Positions 44,501 through 52,316 of a stretch of DNA of 64,000 nucleotides are shown one piece after another (within the stretch, counting starts at the first letter, position 1; each line of letters begins with the position of its first letter). This stretch comes from Caballeronia arvi (GTDB lineage: Bacteria; Pseudomonadota; Gammaproteobacteria; Burkholderiales; Burkholderiaceae): positions 47,406-111,405 of the forward strand of contig NZ_FCOM02000022.1 in assembly GCF_001544695.2 (NCBI RefSeq). The letters run 5' to 3'. The position numbers and the translations under genes are program-made. A model generated the notes under the pieces. It was not told the DNA's origin, made no database searches, and saw only the letters and a list, made by a program, of their open reading frames with translations.

Positions 44501-44597
44501 TCGATGTTCCCTGGGGTGGGCTGCGCGCCCTCGCAAACGGAAGACGTAAACGACAGATTTTAGCAAGCGCGGGGAACGGGCGCTTGGTGCAACGGCA

Positions 44598-44628
44598 CGA
44601 AAAAACGGGCGCCTCGAAGCGCCCGTTT
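44598..44628 (-). terminator. terminator of the sigma-54 regulator gene
   Basis: Read on the minus strand, AAACGGGCGC-TTCGAG-GCGCCCGTTT is followed by further T residues. It lies 22 bp after the regulator stop and upstream of thyA. Confidence 0.85.
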
Positions 44629-44649
44629 CGCGAGATGCCGTGCGATGCA

Positions 44650-46029
44650 TCAGCCGCGCGTGGCGTGCTCCGATGGCGCATCGACTTCGATATGACGCAT
44701 GCCGTGCGCCGACAGCAGGCGATACAGCGTCACGCGCGAAATGCCCAGCTCGTGCGCCGCGTCGCCGAGACGTCCGCGATGCCGCAGCAACGCCAGTTCG
44801 ATCGCCTGCCGCTCAGCCGCCTCGCGCGCCTGCGCGAGCGACACCGGCGCCACTTCGACATATTCGCCGAGCTCGAGATCGCGCGCGGTGATCTGACGCC
44901 CTTCCGACATCACGATCGCACGACGTACGCGGTTGATGAGCTCGCGCACGTTGCCCGGCCAGCCGTAGTTGTGGATCGCGGCGATCGCATCGGGCGAGAA
45001 GCCGCGCAGACGCCGGCTCGCGTCTTTCTTGAAGCGGTCGAGCATGTGCTTCGCCAGCAGTTCGATGTCCTTGCCTCGCGCGCGCAGCGGCGGCTCGTCG
45101 ATCTGCAGCACGCACAGGCGGTGATACAGGTCCGCGCGGAACCGGCCTTCGATCATCGCGGTCTGCATGTCGACGTGCGTCGCCGAGATGATGCGCACAT
45201 CGACGGGCGTCGAACCATGTCCGCCGAGTCGCTCCACCTTGCGCTCCTGCAGAAAGCGCAGCAGGCTCGCCTGGCTTTCGAGCGGCAGGTCGCCGATTTC
45301 ATCGAGGAACAGCGTGCCGCCGTTGGCCGCTTCCACGCGCCCGATCTTGCGCTGATTCGCGCCCGTGAACGCGCCGCGTTCGTAACCGAAGAGCTCGGAT
45401 TGCAGCAGATGCGCGGGGATCGCGCCGCAGTTGATGGCAACGAACGGCTGATCGCGGCGCGCGGAGCGCTCGTGAATGGCGACCGCCGTCAGTTCCTTGC
45501 CGGTGCCGGATTCGCCTGAGATGAAAACGGGTGCGTCGGTCATCGCGACTTTGCGGATCGAGCGGAAGAGCGCGAGCATCGCGTCGCACGAACCGACCAT
45601 TTCGCCCTCGGCGCGGCCTTCGCTGCGCGCGTCGTTCGACGCGGCGTCGTGCAGCGCAACCATGCCGTACGCATGACCGACGGAATCGACGATGCGGTCG
45701 TTCGACGTCGGCAACGTCACGTAGTCGAAGCAATAGTCGCGGATCAGACGCCGCACGGCGGCATCTTCCAGTTGTCCGGCAACAGTGGTCGCGACCCAGC
45801 CCACGTTGGTCATCGTCAGCGACGATTCGAACGCCGCCAGTTCATGAGATTCGAAATGACTCGACAGATCCAGCAACCCGCCGGTCGCCAGATCGCTTCG
45901 CAATGCCTTGCGCGTGTCGCGCGCACTCGCGACGATCTCGATGTGCCAGCCGCGCTCCTCGAATCGCGCACATAACGTCTCGTCTGGATCGCGAGTCACA
46001 TAGATAAGTTGCCGCCGAGCGACGTCCAT
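44650..46029 (-). CDS. sigma-54-dependent enhancer-binding protein (VpsR-like)
   Basis: A 459-residue activator of RNA polymerase-sigma-54. The N-terminal 130 residues are a degenerate receiver-like (VpsR-type) domain. The AAA+ domain follows with Walker A GESGTGKE, the sigma-54 contact loop GAFTGAN, Walker B LFLDEIGDLP and an arginine-finger region. The C-terminal Fis-type helix-turn-helix contains AHELGISRVTLYRLLSAHG. Relatives control exopolysaccharide and biofilm genes, in some cases by binding cyclic di-GMP; that is only an analogy here. It lies between thyA and folA, divergent from a predicted sigma-54 promoter. Confidence 0.94.
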   Translation of the reverse strand: MDVARRQLIYVTRDPDETLCARFEERGWHIEIVASARDTRKALRSDLATGGLLDLSSHFESHELAAFESSLTMTNVGWVATTVAGQLEDAAVRRLIRDYCFDYVTLPTSNDRIVDSVGHAYGMVALHDAASNDARSEGRAEGEMVGSCDAMLALFRSIRKVAMTDAPVFISGESGTGKELTAVAIHERSARRDQPFVAINCGAIPAHLLQSELFGYERGAFTGANQRKIGRVEAANGGTLFLDEIGDLPLESQASLLRFLQERKVERLGGHGSTPVDVRIISATHVDMQTAMIEGRFRADLYHRLCVLQIDEPPLRARGKDIELLAKHMLDRFKKDASRRLRGFSPDAIAAIHNYGWPGNVRELINRVRRAIVMSEGRQITARDLELGEYVEVAPVSLAQAREAAERQAIELALLRHRGRLGDAAHELGISRVTLYRLLSAHGMRHIEVDAPSEHATRG

Positions 46030-46424
46030 TATTCAGATCCTTTGTTCAACATTCGTTGAAAAGGTCACGTAGTTCAGGCTCGCGCTACATCGCAGACTTC
46101 GTTGCCCTCGCACGTTTGCGGAAAACGTCTGGAGAGGGACTTGCCATTCGATACGTCGCCCCCGGGACACGGCGCGATACATCACGCACGCCTTCCACGA
46201 AACCCTTTATGTCTGATTGTGTGCTGTTTTTGAGAGACTACTATAACCCAGAAGGCCCGGAAACAAATATCGCGGGAAGCGCCGTATCAGCCACAAAAGC
46301 TTGACAGGACGGGCCTGACGTGAATTTCTCACACGATTATTAAAAGCTTTGCGCACAATTTAATAAGACAAAATCTTATACCGGATTCGCGAGAAGTTCA
46401 TGTTTTTCTGCCTCTGTGTTTCAG
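46030..46424. other. AT-rich regulatory spacer upstream of the sigma-54 regulator
   Basis: This stretch is clearly poorer in G+C than its surroundings and carries no credible gene. It holds a 6-4-6 repeat near the regulator start (46045-46060), a TATAGT on the minus strand (46240-46245) that may be the regulator -10, and a 6-5-6 repeat ATAAGA/TCTTAT (46363-46379). Confidence 0.5.
46045..46060. promoter_or_regulatory. inverted repeat just upstream of the sigma-54 regulator
   Basis: TTCAAC-ATTC-GTTGAA is a perfect 6-4-6 palindrome 16 bp before the regulator ATG. It could be an operator or a leader hairpin. Confidence 0.4.
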
Positions 46425-46453
46425 GCGTGAAACGTTTTCGCAAGGTTTCACGC
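46425..46453. promoter_or_regulatory. putative upstream activating sequence for the sigma-54 regulator
   Basis: GCGTGAAAC-N11-GTTTCACGC is a perfect 9-bp palindrome with arm centres 20 bp apart, two helical turns, as expected for a Fis-type dimer. Its centre is about 96 bp before the start site predicted for the sigma-54 promoter. Confidence 0.6.
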
Positions 46454-46508
46454 GCCGTGCTTTCCACTGATCCTGAGAGACCGTTACCGGGCAACGGATG
46501 CAGGGTTG

Positions 46509-46524
46509 TGGCACATATTTCGCT
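46509..46524 (+). promoter_or_regulatory. sigma-54 promoter (-24/-12)
   Basis: TGGCAC-A-TATT-TCGCT matches TGGCAC-R-N4-TTGCW with a perfect -24 element, the invariant GG-N10-GC spacing and one mismatch in the -12 element. Transcription would start near 46535, five bases before the AGGAGGT ribosome-binding site at 46540. Confidence 0.65.
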
Positions 46525-46556
46525 AAATTTGATCACACCAGGAGGTAAGAAATTCT

Positions 46557-46880
46557 TTGTATCGAACGAGCGTTCATATTCCACTCGACATTCGATTTCA
46601 CATATTCGTTCTTACCGGTCGGACGATTACTTTATTTCCGGAGTATTTCATCGCCGGGAATAGTTACTTGGATTATGTGGTCAAGATGGCTCTCGATAGT
46701 TCATTAACGCGCGATGACGCTACCGCCGCGCATCAAAAACGCGATGACGCCGACGAAGCGGGCTGCACACCCGGCACGCGTCCGGCGGCCTCGGGGATCA
46801 GCGTCAGGTTGTGGGACGAAATAGCCCCTGAGCCTTCTCATGCGCAACCGCCGCTGGAAGACGAATTGCCCGAGGCGTGA
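46557..46880 (+). CDS. putative small protein behind a sigma-54 promoter
   Basis: A TTG at 46557 follows AGGAGGT (46540-46546, 11-base spacing) and opens a 107-codon frame. The first 43 codons are AT-rich and unlike neighbouring genes, with a hydrophobic stretch HIFVLTG...ITLFPEYFIAG. From the internal ATG at 46686 onward the codons look like the host (MALDSSLTRDD...), acidic and probably disordered. Either the whole frame or only the 64-residue part from 46686 may be real. I do not recognise a family. folA starts 102 bp after the stop. Confidence 0.4.
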   Translation: MYRTSVHIPLDIRFHIFVLTGRTITLFPEYFIAGNSYLDYVVKMALDSSLTRDDATAAHQKRDDADEAGCTPGTRPAASGISVRLWDEIAPEPSHAQPPLEDELPEA

Positions 46881-46982
46881 ACCGCGCGCCGCGTCGGGCG
46901 CCGGCCGGAACGGAAGTGTCGGTTAGAATCGTGGCCCCGGCGGCGCGGCCCGCGCGCGCCAGTTTGCCCGACCTCATTTTCC

Positions 46983-47474
46983 ATGACGACGCTGACCCTG
47001 ATCGTCGCCCGCGCGCGCAATGGCGTGATCGGACGCGACAACCAATTGCCCTGGCGCCTGCCCGAGGACCTCGCCTTCTTCAAGCGCACGACGATGGGCG
47101 CGCCCATCATCATGGGCCGCAAGACGCATGAGTCGATCGGCCGACCGTTGCCCGGGCGGCGCAATATCGTCGTGTCCCGCGATGCCTCGCGGCGCTACGA
47201 CGGCTGCGATGTCGTGACGAGCCTCGACGCCGCGCTCGCGCTGGCGCCCGCCGACGAAGCGTTTCTGATCGGCGGGGCGCAGTTGTACCGCGATGGCTTC
47301 GAACGCGCGGACAGGCTGATCGTCACCGAGATCGACGCCGACTTCGACGGTGACACGCGCTTCCCCGCGCCGGACCCGGCGCACTGGCGGGAGGTGTCGC
47401 GCGAAACGCACCGCGCCGCCCCGCCGAACGCGTTCGATTTCGCGTTCGTCACTTACGAGCGCATCCACGGCTGA
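46983..47474 (+). CDS. folA: dihydrofolate reductase FolA
   Basis: FolA reduces dihydrofolate to tetrahydrofolate with NADPH and is the trimethoprim target. The 163-residue protein begins TTLTLIVARARNGVIGRDNQLPW, has the catalytic acidic residue in LPEDLAFFKRTTMG, NADPH-binding IIMGRKTHESIG and FLIGGAQLYRDG. thyA, whose product it recycles, lies about 2.5 kb away across the regulator gene. Because of its position it may be co-transcribed from the sigma-54 promoter upstream, although no promoter of its own was identified with confidence. Confidence 0.96.
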   Translation: MTTLTLIVARARNGVIGRDNQLPWRLPEDLAFFKRTTMGAPIIMGRKTHESIGRPLPGRRNIVVSRDASRRYDGCDVVTSLDAALALAPADEAFLIGGAQLYRDGFERADRLIVTEIDADFDGDTRFPAPDPAHWREVSRETHRAAPPNAFDFAFVTYERIHG

Positions 47475-47481
47475 AAAGAGA

Positions 47482-47507
47482 AAGCCCCGGACGTGTCCGG
47501 GGCCTTC
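47482..47507. terminator. hairpin between convergent folA and pmbA
   Basis: GCCCCGGAC and GTCCGGGGC form a stem of at least 8 bp with a short loop. The left flank is A-rich; the right flank has only CTTCGC and then ATTTC. It probably stops transcripts of one or both genes, but the U-tract is weak. Confidence 0.55.
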
Positions 47508-47536
47508 GCAATTTCATACGGTCCTCAGGGCGCAGA

Positions 47537-48907
47537 TTACTGACCCGCGACCGTCATCCGCTCGATCAGCACCGAACCGATTTCCTTGGTGCCGCGCACG
47601 ACCGTATCCGCGCCGATCGCCTCGATATGGCGGAACATTTCCTGCAGCGTGCTCGCCACCGTGATTTCCTCCACCGCGTGCACGATCTTGCCGTTCTCGA
47701 CCCAGAACCCCGACGCGCCGCGCGAATAATCGCCCGTCACATAGTTGACGCCCTGGCCCATCAGTTCCGTCAGCAGCAAGCCCGTGTCGAGCTTTTTCAG
47801 CATGGCTTCGAAATCATCCTCGGGCTTCGTGTGCCGGCTCTTCATCGTGAGATTGTGTGAGCCGCCCGCGTTGCCGGTCGTCTTCATGCCGAGCTTGCGT
47901 GCCGAGTACATCGACAGGAAATAGCCCTGCACCACGCCGTCTTCGACCACGCTGCGTCGCTGCGTGCGCACGCCTTCTTCGTCGAACGGCGCGCTGCCCA
48001 TGCCGCCCTTCACGTGCGGATCCTCGACGATCTGGACGTGCGGCGCGAACACCGGCTTGCCGAGACAGTCGACGAGAAACGAGGTCTTGCGATACAGCGC
48101 GCCGCCGCTCACCGCCTGCACGAACGAGCCGAGGATGCCGGCCGCGAGCGGCGCCTCGAACAGCACGCGGCACTTGCGCGTGTCGAGGCTCCTCGCGCCG
48201 AGACGCGCGAGCGCGCGTTCGGCCGCGTAACGACCCACCGCTTCCGGCGCGGCAAGACCGGTGGCGTCGCGCTTCGACGTGTACCAGTCGTCGCGCTGCA
48301 TGTCGCGGCCGGCCGCGGCGATCGGCGCGCAGGAGATGTAATGCCGCGAGTACGGATAGCCCGCCATGAAGCCGCGCGAAGTGGCGAGCACGAACTGCGA
48401 ATGCTGCGCGGAGACGCTCGCGCCTTCCGAGTTGGTCACGCGCTTGTCGACAGCGAACGCGGCGGCCTCGGCGCGGCGTGCGATCTCCGCGGCTTCTTCC
48501 GCGTCGATGTCCCACGGATGATAGAGGTCGAGATCCTGCGGCGCCCTTTCCAGCAGCTCTTCATCGGCGAGGCCCGCGGCGCTGTCCTCGGCCGTGAAGC
48601 GCGCGATGTTGTACGCGGCGGCAACTGTGTCGCGCAGCGCGTCGCGCGTGAAATCCGCGGTGCTCGCATTGCCGCGCTTCTTGCCGATGAACACCATCAC
48701 GCCGACCATCTTGTCGCGATTGTGCTCGATGGTCTCGACATCGCCGCGTCGCACGCTCACCGACAGGCCATCGCCTTCGGAGATTTCGGCGGCGGCATCG
48801 GTCGCGCCGAGTTCCTTCGCATAGCGCAGGATGTCGGAGGCGATCTCCTTCAGCTCGTCCTGCGTATGCGGGAAGTAGCGTTGCTTGACGTCCATGTCTG
48901 CTGCCAT
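47537..48907 (-). CDS. pmbA: metalloprotease PmbA (TldE family)
   Basis: PmbA/TldE works with TldD as a zinc-dependent peptidase that degrades unfolded peptides and matures some modified peptides such as microcin B17; tldD is not in this window. The 456-residue protein contains TldD/PmbA signatures such as EGDGLSVSVRRGDVETIEHN, FIGKKRGNAST and GNAGGSHNLTMKSRH. The start at the ATG 48907 gives the length seen in other Burkholderia; upstream frame sequence is not conserved. Confidence 0.94.
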   Translation of the reverse strand: MAADMDVKQRYFPHTQDELKEIASDILRYAKELGATDAAAEISEGDGLSVSVRRGDVETIEHNRDKMVGVMVFIGKKRGNASTADFTRDALRDTVAAAYNIARFTAEDSAAGLADEELLERAPQDLDLYHPWDIDAEEAAEIARRAEAAAFAVDKRVTNSEGASVSAQHSQFVLATSRGFMAGYPYSRHYISCAPIAAAGRDMQRDDWYTSKRDATGLAAPEAVGRYAAERALARLGARSLDTRKCRVLFEAPLAAGILGSFVQAVSGGALYRKTSFLVDCLGKPVFAPHVQIVEDPHVKGGMGSAPFDEEGVRTQRRSVVEDGVVQGYFLSMYSARKLGMKTTGNAGGSHNLTMKSRHTKPEDDFEAMLKKLDTGLLLTELMGQGVNYVTGDYSRGASGFWVENGKIVHAVEEITVASTLQEMFRHIEAIGADTVVRGTKEIGSVLIERMTVAGQ

Positions 48908-49121
48908 TTTGGGTTGCCTTTGGAAGTCGGGCGGCGTGCGCCCGCGCATGTCGTGGTTGCTTCGGAATTCCCGGCCGATGCGCCCGCGACCGGTCGCGAA
49001 ACAGCGGAATTGGCGTATCACGCGATCATAGCAAGGACGGCGTGCATTCACCCGCCAAGCTTTGTCGCACGATGTCGGCGGCAGGCTCAGGCACGATGCG
49101 ACCGCAAGCTACAATGTCGGG

Positions 49122-49730
49122 ATGAACCGTAAAACCCGCATCCAACCGATCGATTCCGGCCGCGACGACGCGCGCGAGCCCGACGAACACGGCTACGACC
49201 GTCCGAGCAAGTCCCAGCTCAAGCGCGACATGCATGCGCTGCAGGAGCTGGGCGAAGCGCTCATCGCCTTGCCGAAAGACGCGCTGAAAAAGATGCCGAT
49301 GCCCGAGCATCTCGACGACGCCGTGCGCGAGGCGCGCCGCATCACCGATCACGAAGGCAAGCGCCGTCAGTTGCAATACGTCGGCAAGCTGATGCGCTCG
49401 CTGGCCGAAGGCGAAGTCGCCGCGCTGCGCACCGCGCTCGATACGCATCGCGGCGTGAACAAGAGCGAAACCGCGCGGCTGCACTGGATCGAGCGCACGC
49501 GCGAGCAACTGCTCGCCAGCGACGACGCACTCACCGAATTCATCCGCAATCATCCGGGCGTCGATCCGCAGGAAGGCCGCACGCTGATCCGCAACGCGCG
49601 CAAGGAGCGGGAGCAGCAGAAGCCGCCGCGCTACTACCGCGAGCTCTTCCAGTGGATCAAGAACGCCGCGGGCGCGGACGATGACGACATCGAAGACGAC
49701 GAGGACGAGCGCGATGACGACGGGCAATGA
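49122..49730 (+). CDS. yjgA: ribosome-associated protein YjgA/DarP (DUF615)
   Basis: A 202-residue DUF615 protein; E. coli YjgA (DarP) associates with late 50S ribosomal precursors and helps assembly. The family core is visible: PSKSQLKRDMHALQELGEAL, DHEGKRRQLQYVGKLMRS and HWIERTREQLLASDDALTEF. The C-terminus is a Glu/Asp-rich tail. A TACAAT lies seven bases before the ATG. The last 17 bases overlap the start of mog. Confidence 0.93.
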   Translation: MNRKTRIQPIDSGRDDAREPDEHGYDRPSKSQLKRDMHALQELGEALIALPKDALKKMPMPEHLDDAVREARRITDHEGKRRQLQYVGKLMRSLAEGEVAALRTALDTHRGVNKSETARLHWIERTREQLLASDDALTEFIRNHPGVDPQEGRTLIRNARKEREQQKPPRYYRELFQWIKNAAGADDDDIEDDEDERDDDGQ

Positions 49731-50322
49731 GCTGTTGGTCGGACTGGTGTCGATCAGCGATCGGGCATCATCCGGCGTGTACGAGGACAAGGGCTTGCCG
49801 TCGCTGCAAGACTGGCTCGGCGCAGCGCTCACGACGCCGTTTCGCGCCGAAACGCGCCTGATCCAGGACGACGCCGCGACCATTTCCGCGACGCTCGTCG
49901 AACTGGTCGATACGATCGGCTGCGATCTCGTGCTGACGACCGGTGGCACCGGCCCGTCGCGCCGCGATGTGACGCCCGAAGCGACGCTCGCCGTCGCGAC
50001 GAAGCCGATGCCCGGCTTCGGCGAGCAGATGCGCCAGATCAGCCTGAATTTCGTGCCGACGGCCATTCTTTCGCGGCAGATCGCGGTGATTCGCGAGACG
50101 GCGGATCACGCCGCGCTCATCATCAACCTGCCGGGACAGCCGAAGTCGATCCGTGAGACGCTCGAGGGATTGAAAGACGCTGACGGCAAGACGAAAGTGC
50201 CGGGCATCTTCGCGGCGGTGCCGTACTGCATCGATCTGATCGGCGGGCCGTATATCGAAACGCGGCCGGAAGTGGTCGCCGCGTTCCGTCCGAAAAACGC
50301 GATCCGCCCGCCGAAAAGCTGA
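49714..50322 (+). CDS. mog: molybdopterin adenylyltransferase Mog
   Basis: Mog adenylates molybdopterin before MoeA inserts molybdate. The 202-residue protein starts near GLVSISDRASSGVYEDKG, has the glycine-rich LVLTTGGTGPSRRDVTPEAT signature and LIINLPGQPKSIRETL. The start at 49714 overlaps yjgA by 17 bases; an earlier in-frame ATG would lie deeper in yjgA. It ends base-to-base with the convergent orn. The remaining Moco genes in this window are at 14-17 kb. Confidence 0.94.
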   Translation: MTTGNELLVGLVSISDRASSGVYEDKGLPSLQDWLGAALTTPFRAETRLIQDDAATISATLVELVDTIGCDLVLTTGGTGPSRRDVTPEATLAVATKPMPGFGEQMRQISLNFVPTAILSRQIAVIRETADHAALIINLPGQPKSIRETLEGLKDADGKTKVPGIFAAVPYCIDLIGGPYIETRPEVVAAFRPKNAIRPPKS

Positions 50323-50937
50323 TCAGGCAGCGGGTGCCGACGGAATCAGGAAGTGCTCGCGGTAGTACTTGAGCTCGTCGATGGACTCGTGGATATCGGC
50401 GAGCGCCGTGTGCATCGCGCGCTTCTGGAAGCCCTTGTAGATCGCCGGCTGCCAGCGGCGGCACAGTTCCTTCAAGGTGCTGACGTCGAGATTGCGGTAA
50501 TGGAAGAACGTTTCCAGTTCCGGCATCCAGCGCGCCATGAAACGGCGGTCCTGACAGATGGAGTTGCCGCACATCGGCGACTTGCCGGGCGGCACGTATT
50601 GCCCGAGAAAATCGCGGATCTGGCGCGTGGCCTCGGCTTCATCGACGGTCGATGCCTTAACGCGCTCGGTCAACCCCGAGCGGCCGTGCGTGTTGCGGTT
50701 CCACTCGTCCATGCGGGCAAGCGTTTCGTCCGTCTGATGAATCGCGAGCACCGGGCCTTCCACCATTTTGTCGAGCGTCGAATTCGTCACGACCACCGCG
50801 ATCTCGATGATGCGGTCGTTGACAGGATCGAGACCGGTCATCTCCATGTCCAGCCACACGAGATTCATGTCGCTGCGCACCGGAACAGTTTCAGCGGATT
50901 CGGGCGCGGGTTCGGGCGCTGCGGAGATGTCGGTCAT
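50323..50937 (-). CDS. orn: oligoribonuclease Orn
   Basis: Orn is the DEDDh 3'-5' exonuclease that degrades the dinucleotide end products of RNA decay and of cyclic di-GMP turnover (pGpG). The 204-residue protein has the exonuclease motifs NLVWLDMEMTGLDP, AIHQTDETL, MCGNSICQDRRFMARWMP and HTALADIHESIDEL. The first 20-odd residues before NLVW are variable; an ATG closer to the core is possible. The stop shares a TGATCA with the mog stop. Confidence 0.95.
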   Translation of the reverse strand: MTDISAAPEPAPESAETVPVRSDMNLVWLDMEMTGLDPVNDRIIEIAVVVTNSTLDKMVEGPVLAIHQTDETLARMDEWNRNTHGRSGLTERVKASTVDEAEATRQIRDFLGQYVPPGKSPMCGNSICQDRRFMARWMPELETFFHYRNLDVSTLKELCRRWQPAIYKGFQKRAMHTALADIHESIDELKYYREHFLIPSAPAA

Positions 50938-51013
50938 GAGCGAAACCTGAGAAATAGGAAAAGCCGCTGTCGGCGCCTTGCAGGATCGAACGGCGGCGGC
51001 ACGGCCAAGAACC

Positions 51014-51019
51014 TATAAT
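51014..51019 (+). promoter_or_regulatory. isolated TATAAT upstream of the M48 protease gene
   Basis: A perfect -10 hexamer lies 29 bp before the ATG of the protease gene, but no matching -35 is seen at 16-18 bp. It may be a weak or activator-dependent promoter. Confidence 0.35.
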
Positions 51020-51047
51020 TCTCGCATAGTCCCATCGGAATGCCCGG

Positions 51048-52316
51048 ATGACCAACCTTACTCTCGCCTTCTCGACGATCTTCGTCGTCGCCCTGGTCGC
51101 AATGGTCTCGACGAAGCTGTGGCTCGCGTCGCGTCAGATCCGCTACGTCGCCGCGCATCGCAACGGCGTGCCGGCGCAATTCTCCGGCACGATTCCGCTC
51201 GCCGCTCACCAGCGCGCAGCAGATTACACCGTCGAGCGCACGCGCCTCACGATGATCGAAGTCGTCACAAGTGCGGTCGTGCTCGTCGCACTCACCCTGC
51301 TCGGCGGCGTCCAGGCGCTCGACATCGGCATCACGGACTGGCTCGGCCGCGGCTATCTCGGGCAGATCGCGCTGGTGGCGTCGGTCATCGCGATCACGAG
51401 CGTGATCGACTTGCCGTTCGACTACATCCGGCACTTCGTGATCGAAGAGAAGTTCGGCTTCAATCGCATGTCGAGGAAGCTCTTTTTCGTCGATCTCGTG
51501 AAGGGCGCCGTGCTCGCGGCCGTGATCGGCGCGCCGCTCTTGCTGCTCACGCTCTGGCTGATGGACCGCGCCGGCACGTTCTGGTGGCTCTGGACGTGGA
51601 TGGTGTGGATCGCGTTCCAGTTGCTCGCGATGATCATCTACCCGACCTTCATCGCCCCGCTCTTCAACAAGTTCGAGCCGCTGAAGGACGAAGCGCTCGT
51701 CGCGCGCATCACGAACCTGATGTCGCGCACCGGCTTCGCGGCCAAGGGCCTGTTCGTGATGGACGGCAGCCGCCGATCGGCACACGGCAACGCGTATTTC
51801 ACCGGCTTCGGTGCGGCGAAGCGCATCGTCTTCTTCGATACCTTGCTCGCACGCCTTTCCGGCAGCGAAATCGAAGCGGTGCTCGCGCACGAGCTCGGCC
51901 ACTTCAAGCGCCGTCACGTGCTGAAGCTGATGATCGTCATGTTCGGCATCAGCCTCGCGATGCTCGCGCTGCTCGGCTGGCTCGTGCAGACGACGTGGTT
52001 CTACGAAGGGCTCGGCGTGCGGCCATCGCTCGTCGGCAGCAATAACGGACTCGCGCTCGTGCTCTTCATGCTCGTGCTGCCCGTTTTCATGTTCTTCATC
52101 ACGCCGCTCGGCAGCCTGACCTCGCGCAAGAACGAGTTCGAAGCCGATGCCTTCGCCGCCAGCCAGACCGATCCGAAAGATCTCGTGAACGCACTCGTGA
52201 AACTCTACGAGGACAACGCGTCGACGCTCACGCCCGATCCGATCTACACCGCGTTCTATTACTCGCATCCGCCCGCTTCGCAGCGCATCGATCGCCTGAT
52301 GCAGCACGCCGCATGA
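51048..52316 (+). CDS. M48 family zinc metalloprotease (Ste24-like)
   Basis: A 422-residue integral-membrane protease of the Ste24/CAAX-prenyl-protease-like M48 family. The zinc motif HELGH is in VLAHELGHFKRRH, and the third ligand is probably the Glu in NEFEADAFA. About six to seven hydrophobic segments flank it. A role in membrane protein quality control is inferred from the family. Translation of rsgA is coupled by an ATGA overlap. Confidence 0.93.
   Translation: MTNLTLAFSTIFVVALVAMVSTKLWLASRQIRYVAAHRNGVPAQFSGTIPLAAHQRAADYTVERTRLTMIEVVTSAVVLVALTLLGGVQALDIGITDWLGRGYLGQIALVASVIAITSVIDLPFDYIRHFVIEEKFGFNRMSRKLFFVDLVKGAVLAAVIGAPLLLLTLWLMDRAGTFWWLWTWMVWIAFQLLAMIIYPTFIAPLFNKFEPLKDEALVARITNLMSRTGFAAKGLFVMDGSRRSAHGNAYFTGFGAAKRIVFFDTLLARLSGSEIEAVLAHELGHFKRRHVLKLMIVMFGISLAMLALLGWLVQTTWFYEGLGVRPSLVGSNNGLALVLFMLVLPVFMFFITPLGSLTSRKNEFEADAFAASQTDPKDLVNALVKLYEDNASTLTPDPIYTAFYYSHPPASQRIDRLMQHAA

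Noticed and set aside
46302..46330. TTGACA at 46302 as a plus-strand sigma-70 promoter
   Set aside because: No acceptable -10 is found 16-18 bp downstream (the sequence there is TTTCTC).
46360..46584. A 74-codon minus-strand frame in the sigma-54 promoter region
   Set aside because: It crosses the palindrome, the promoter and the ribosome-binding site on the other strand, and has no good start signal.
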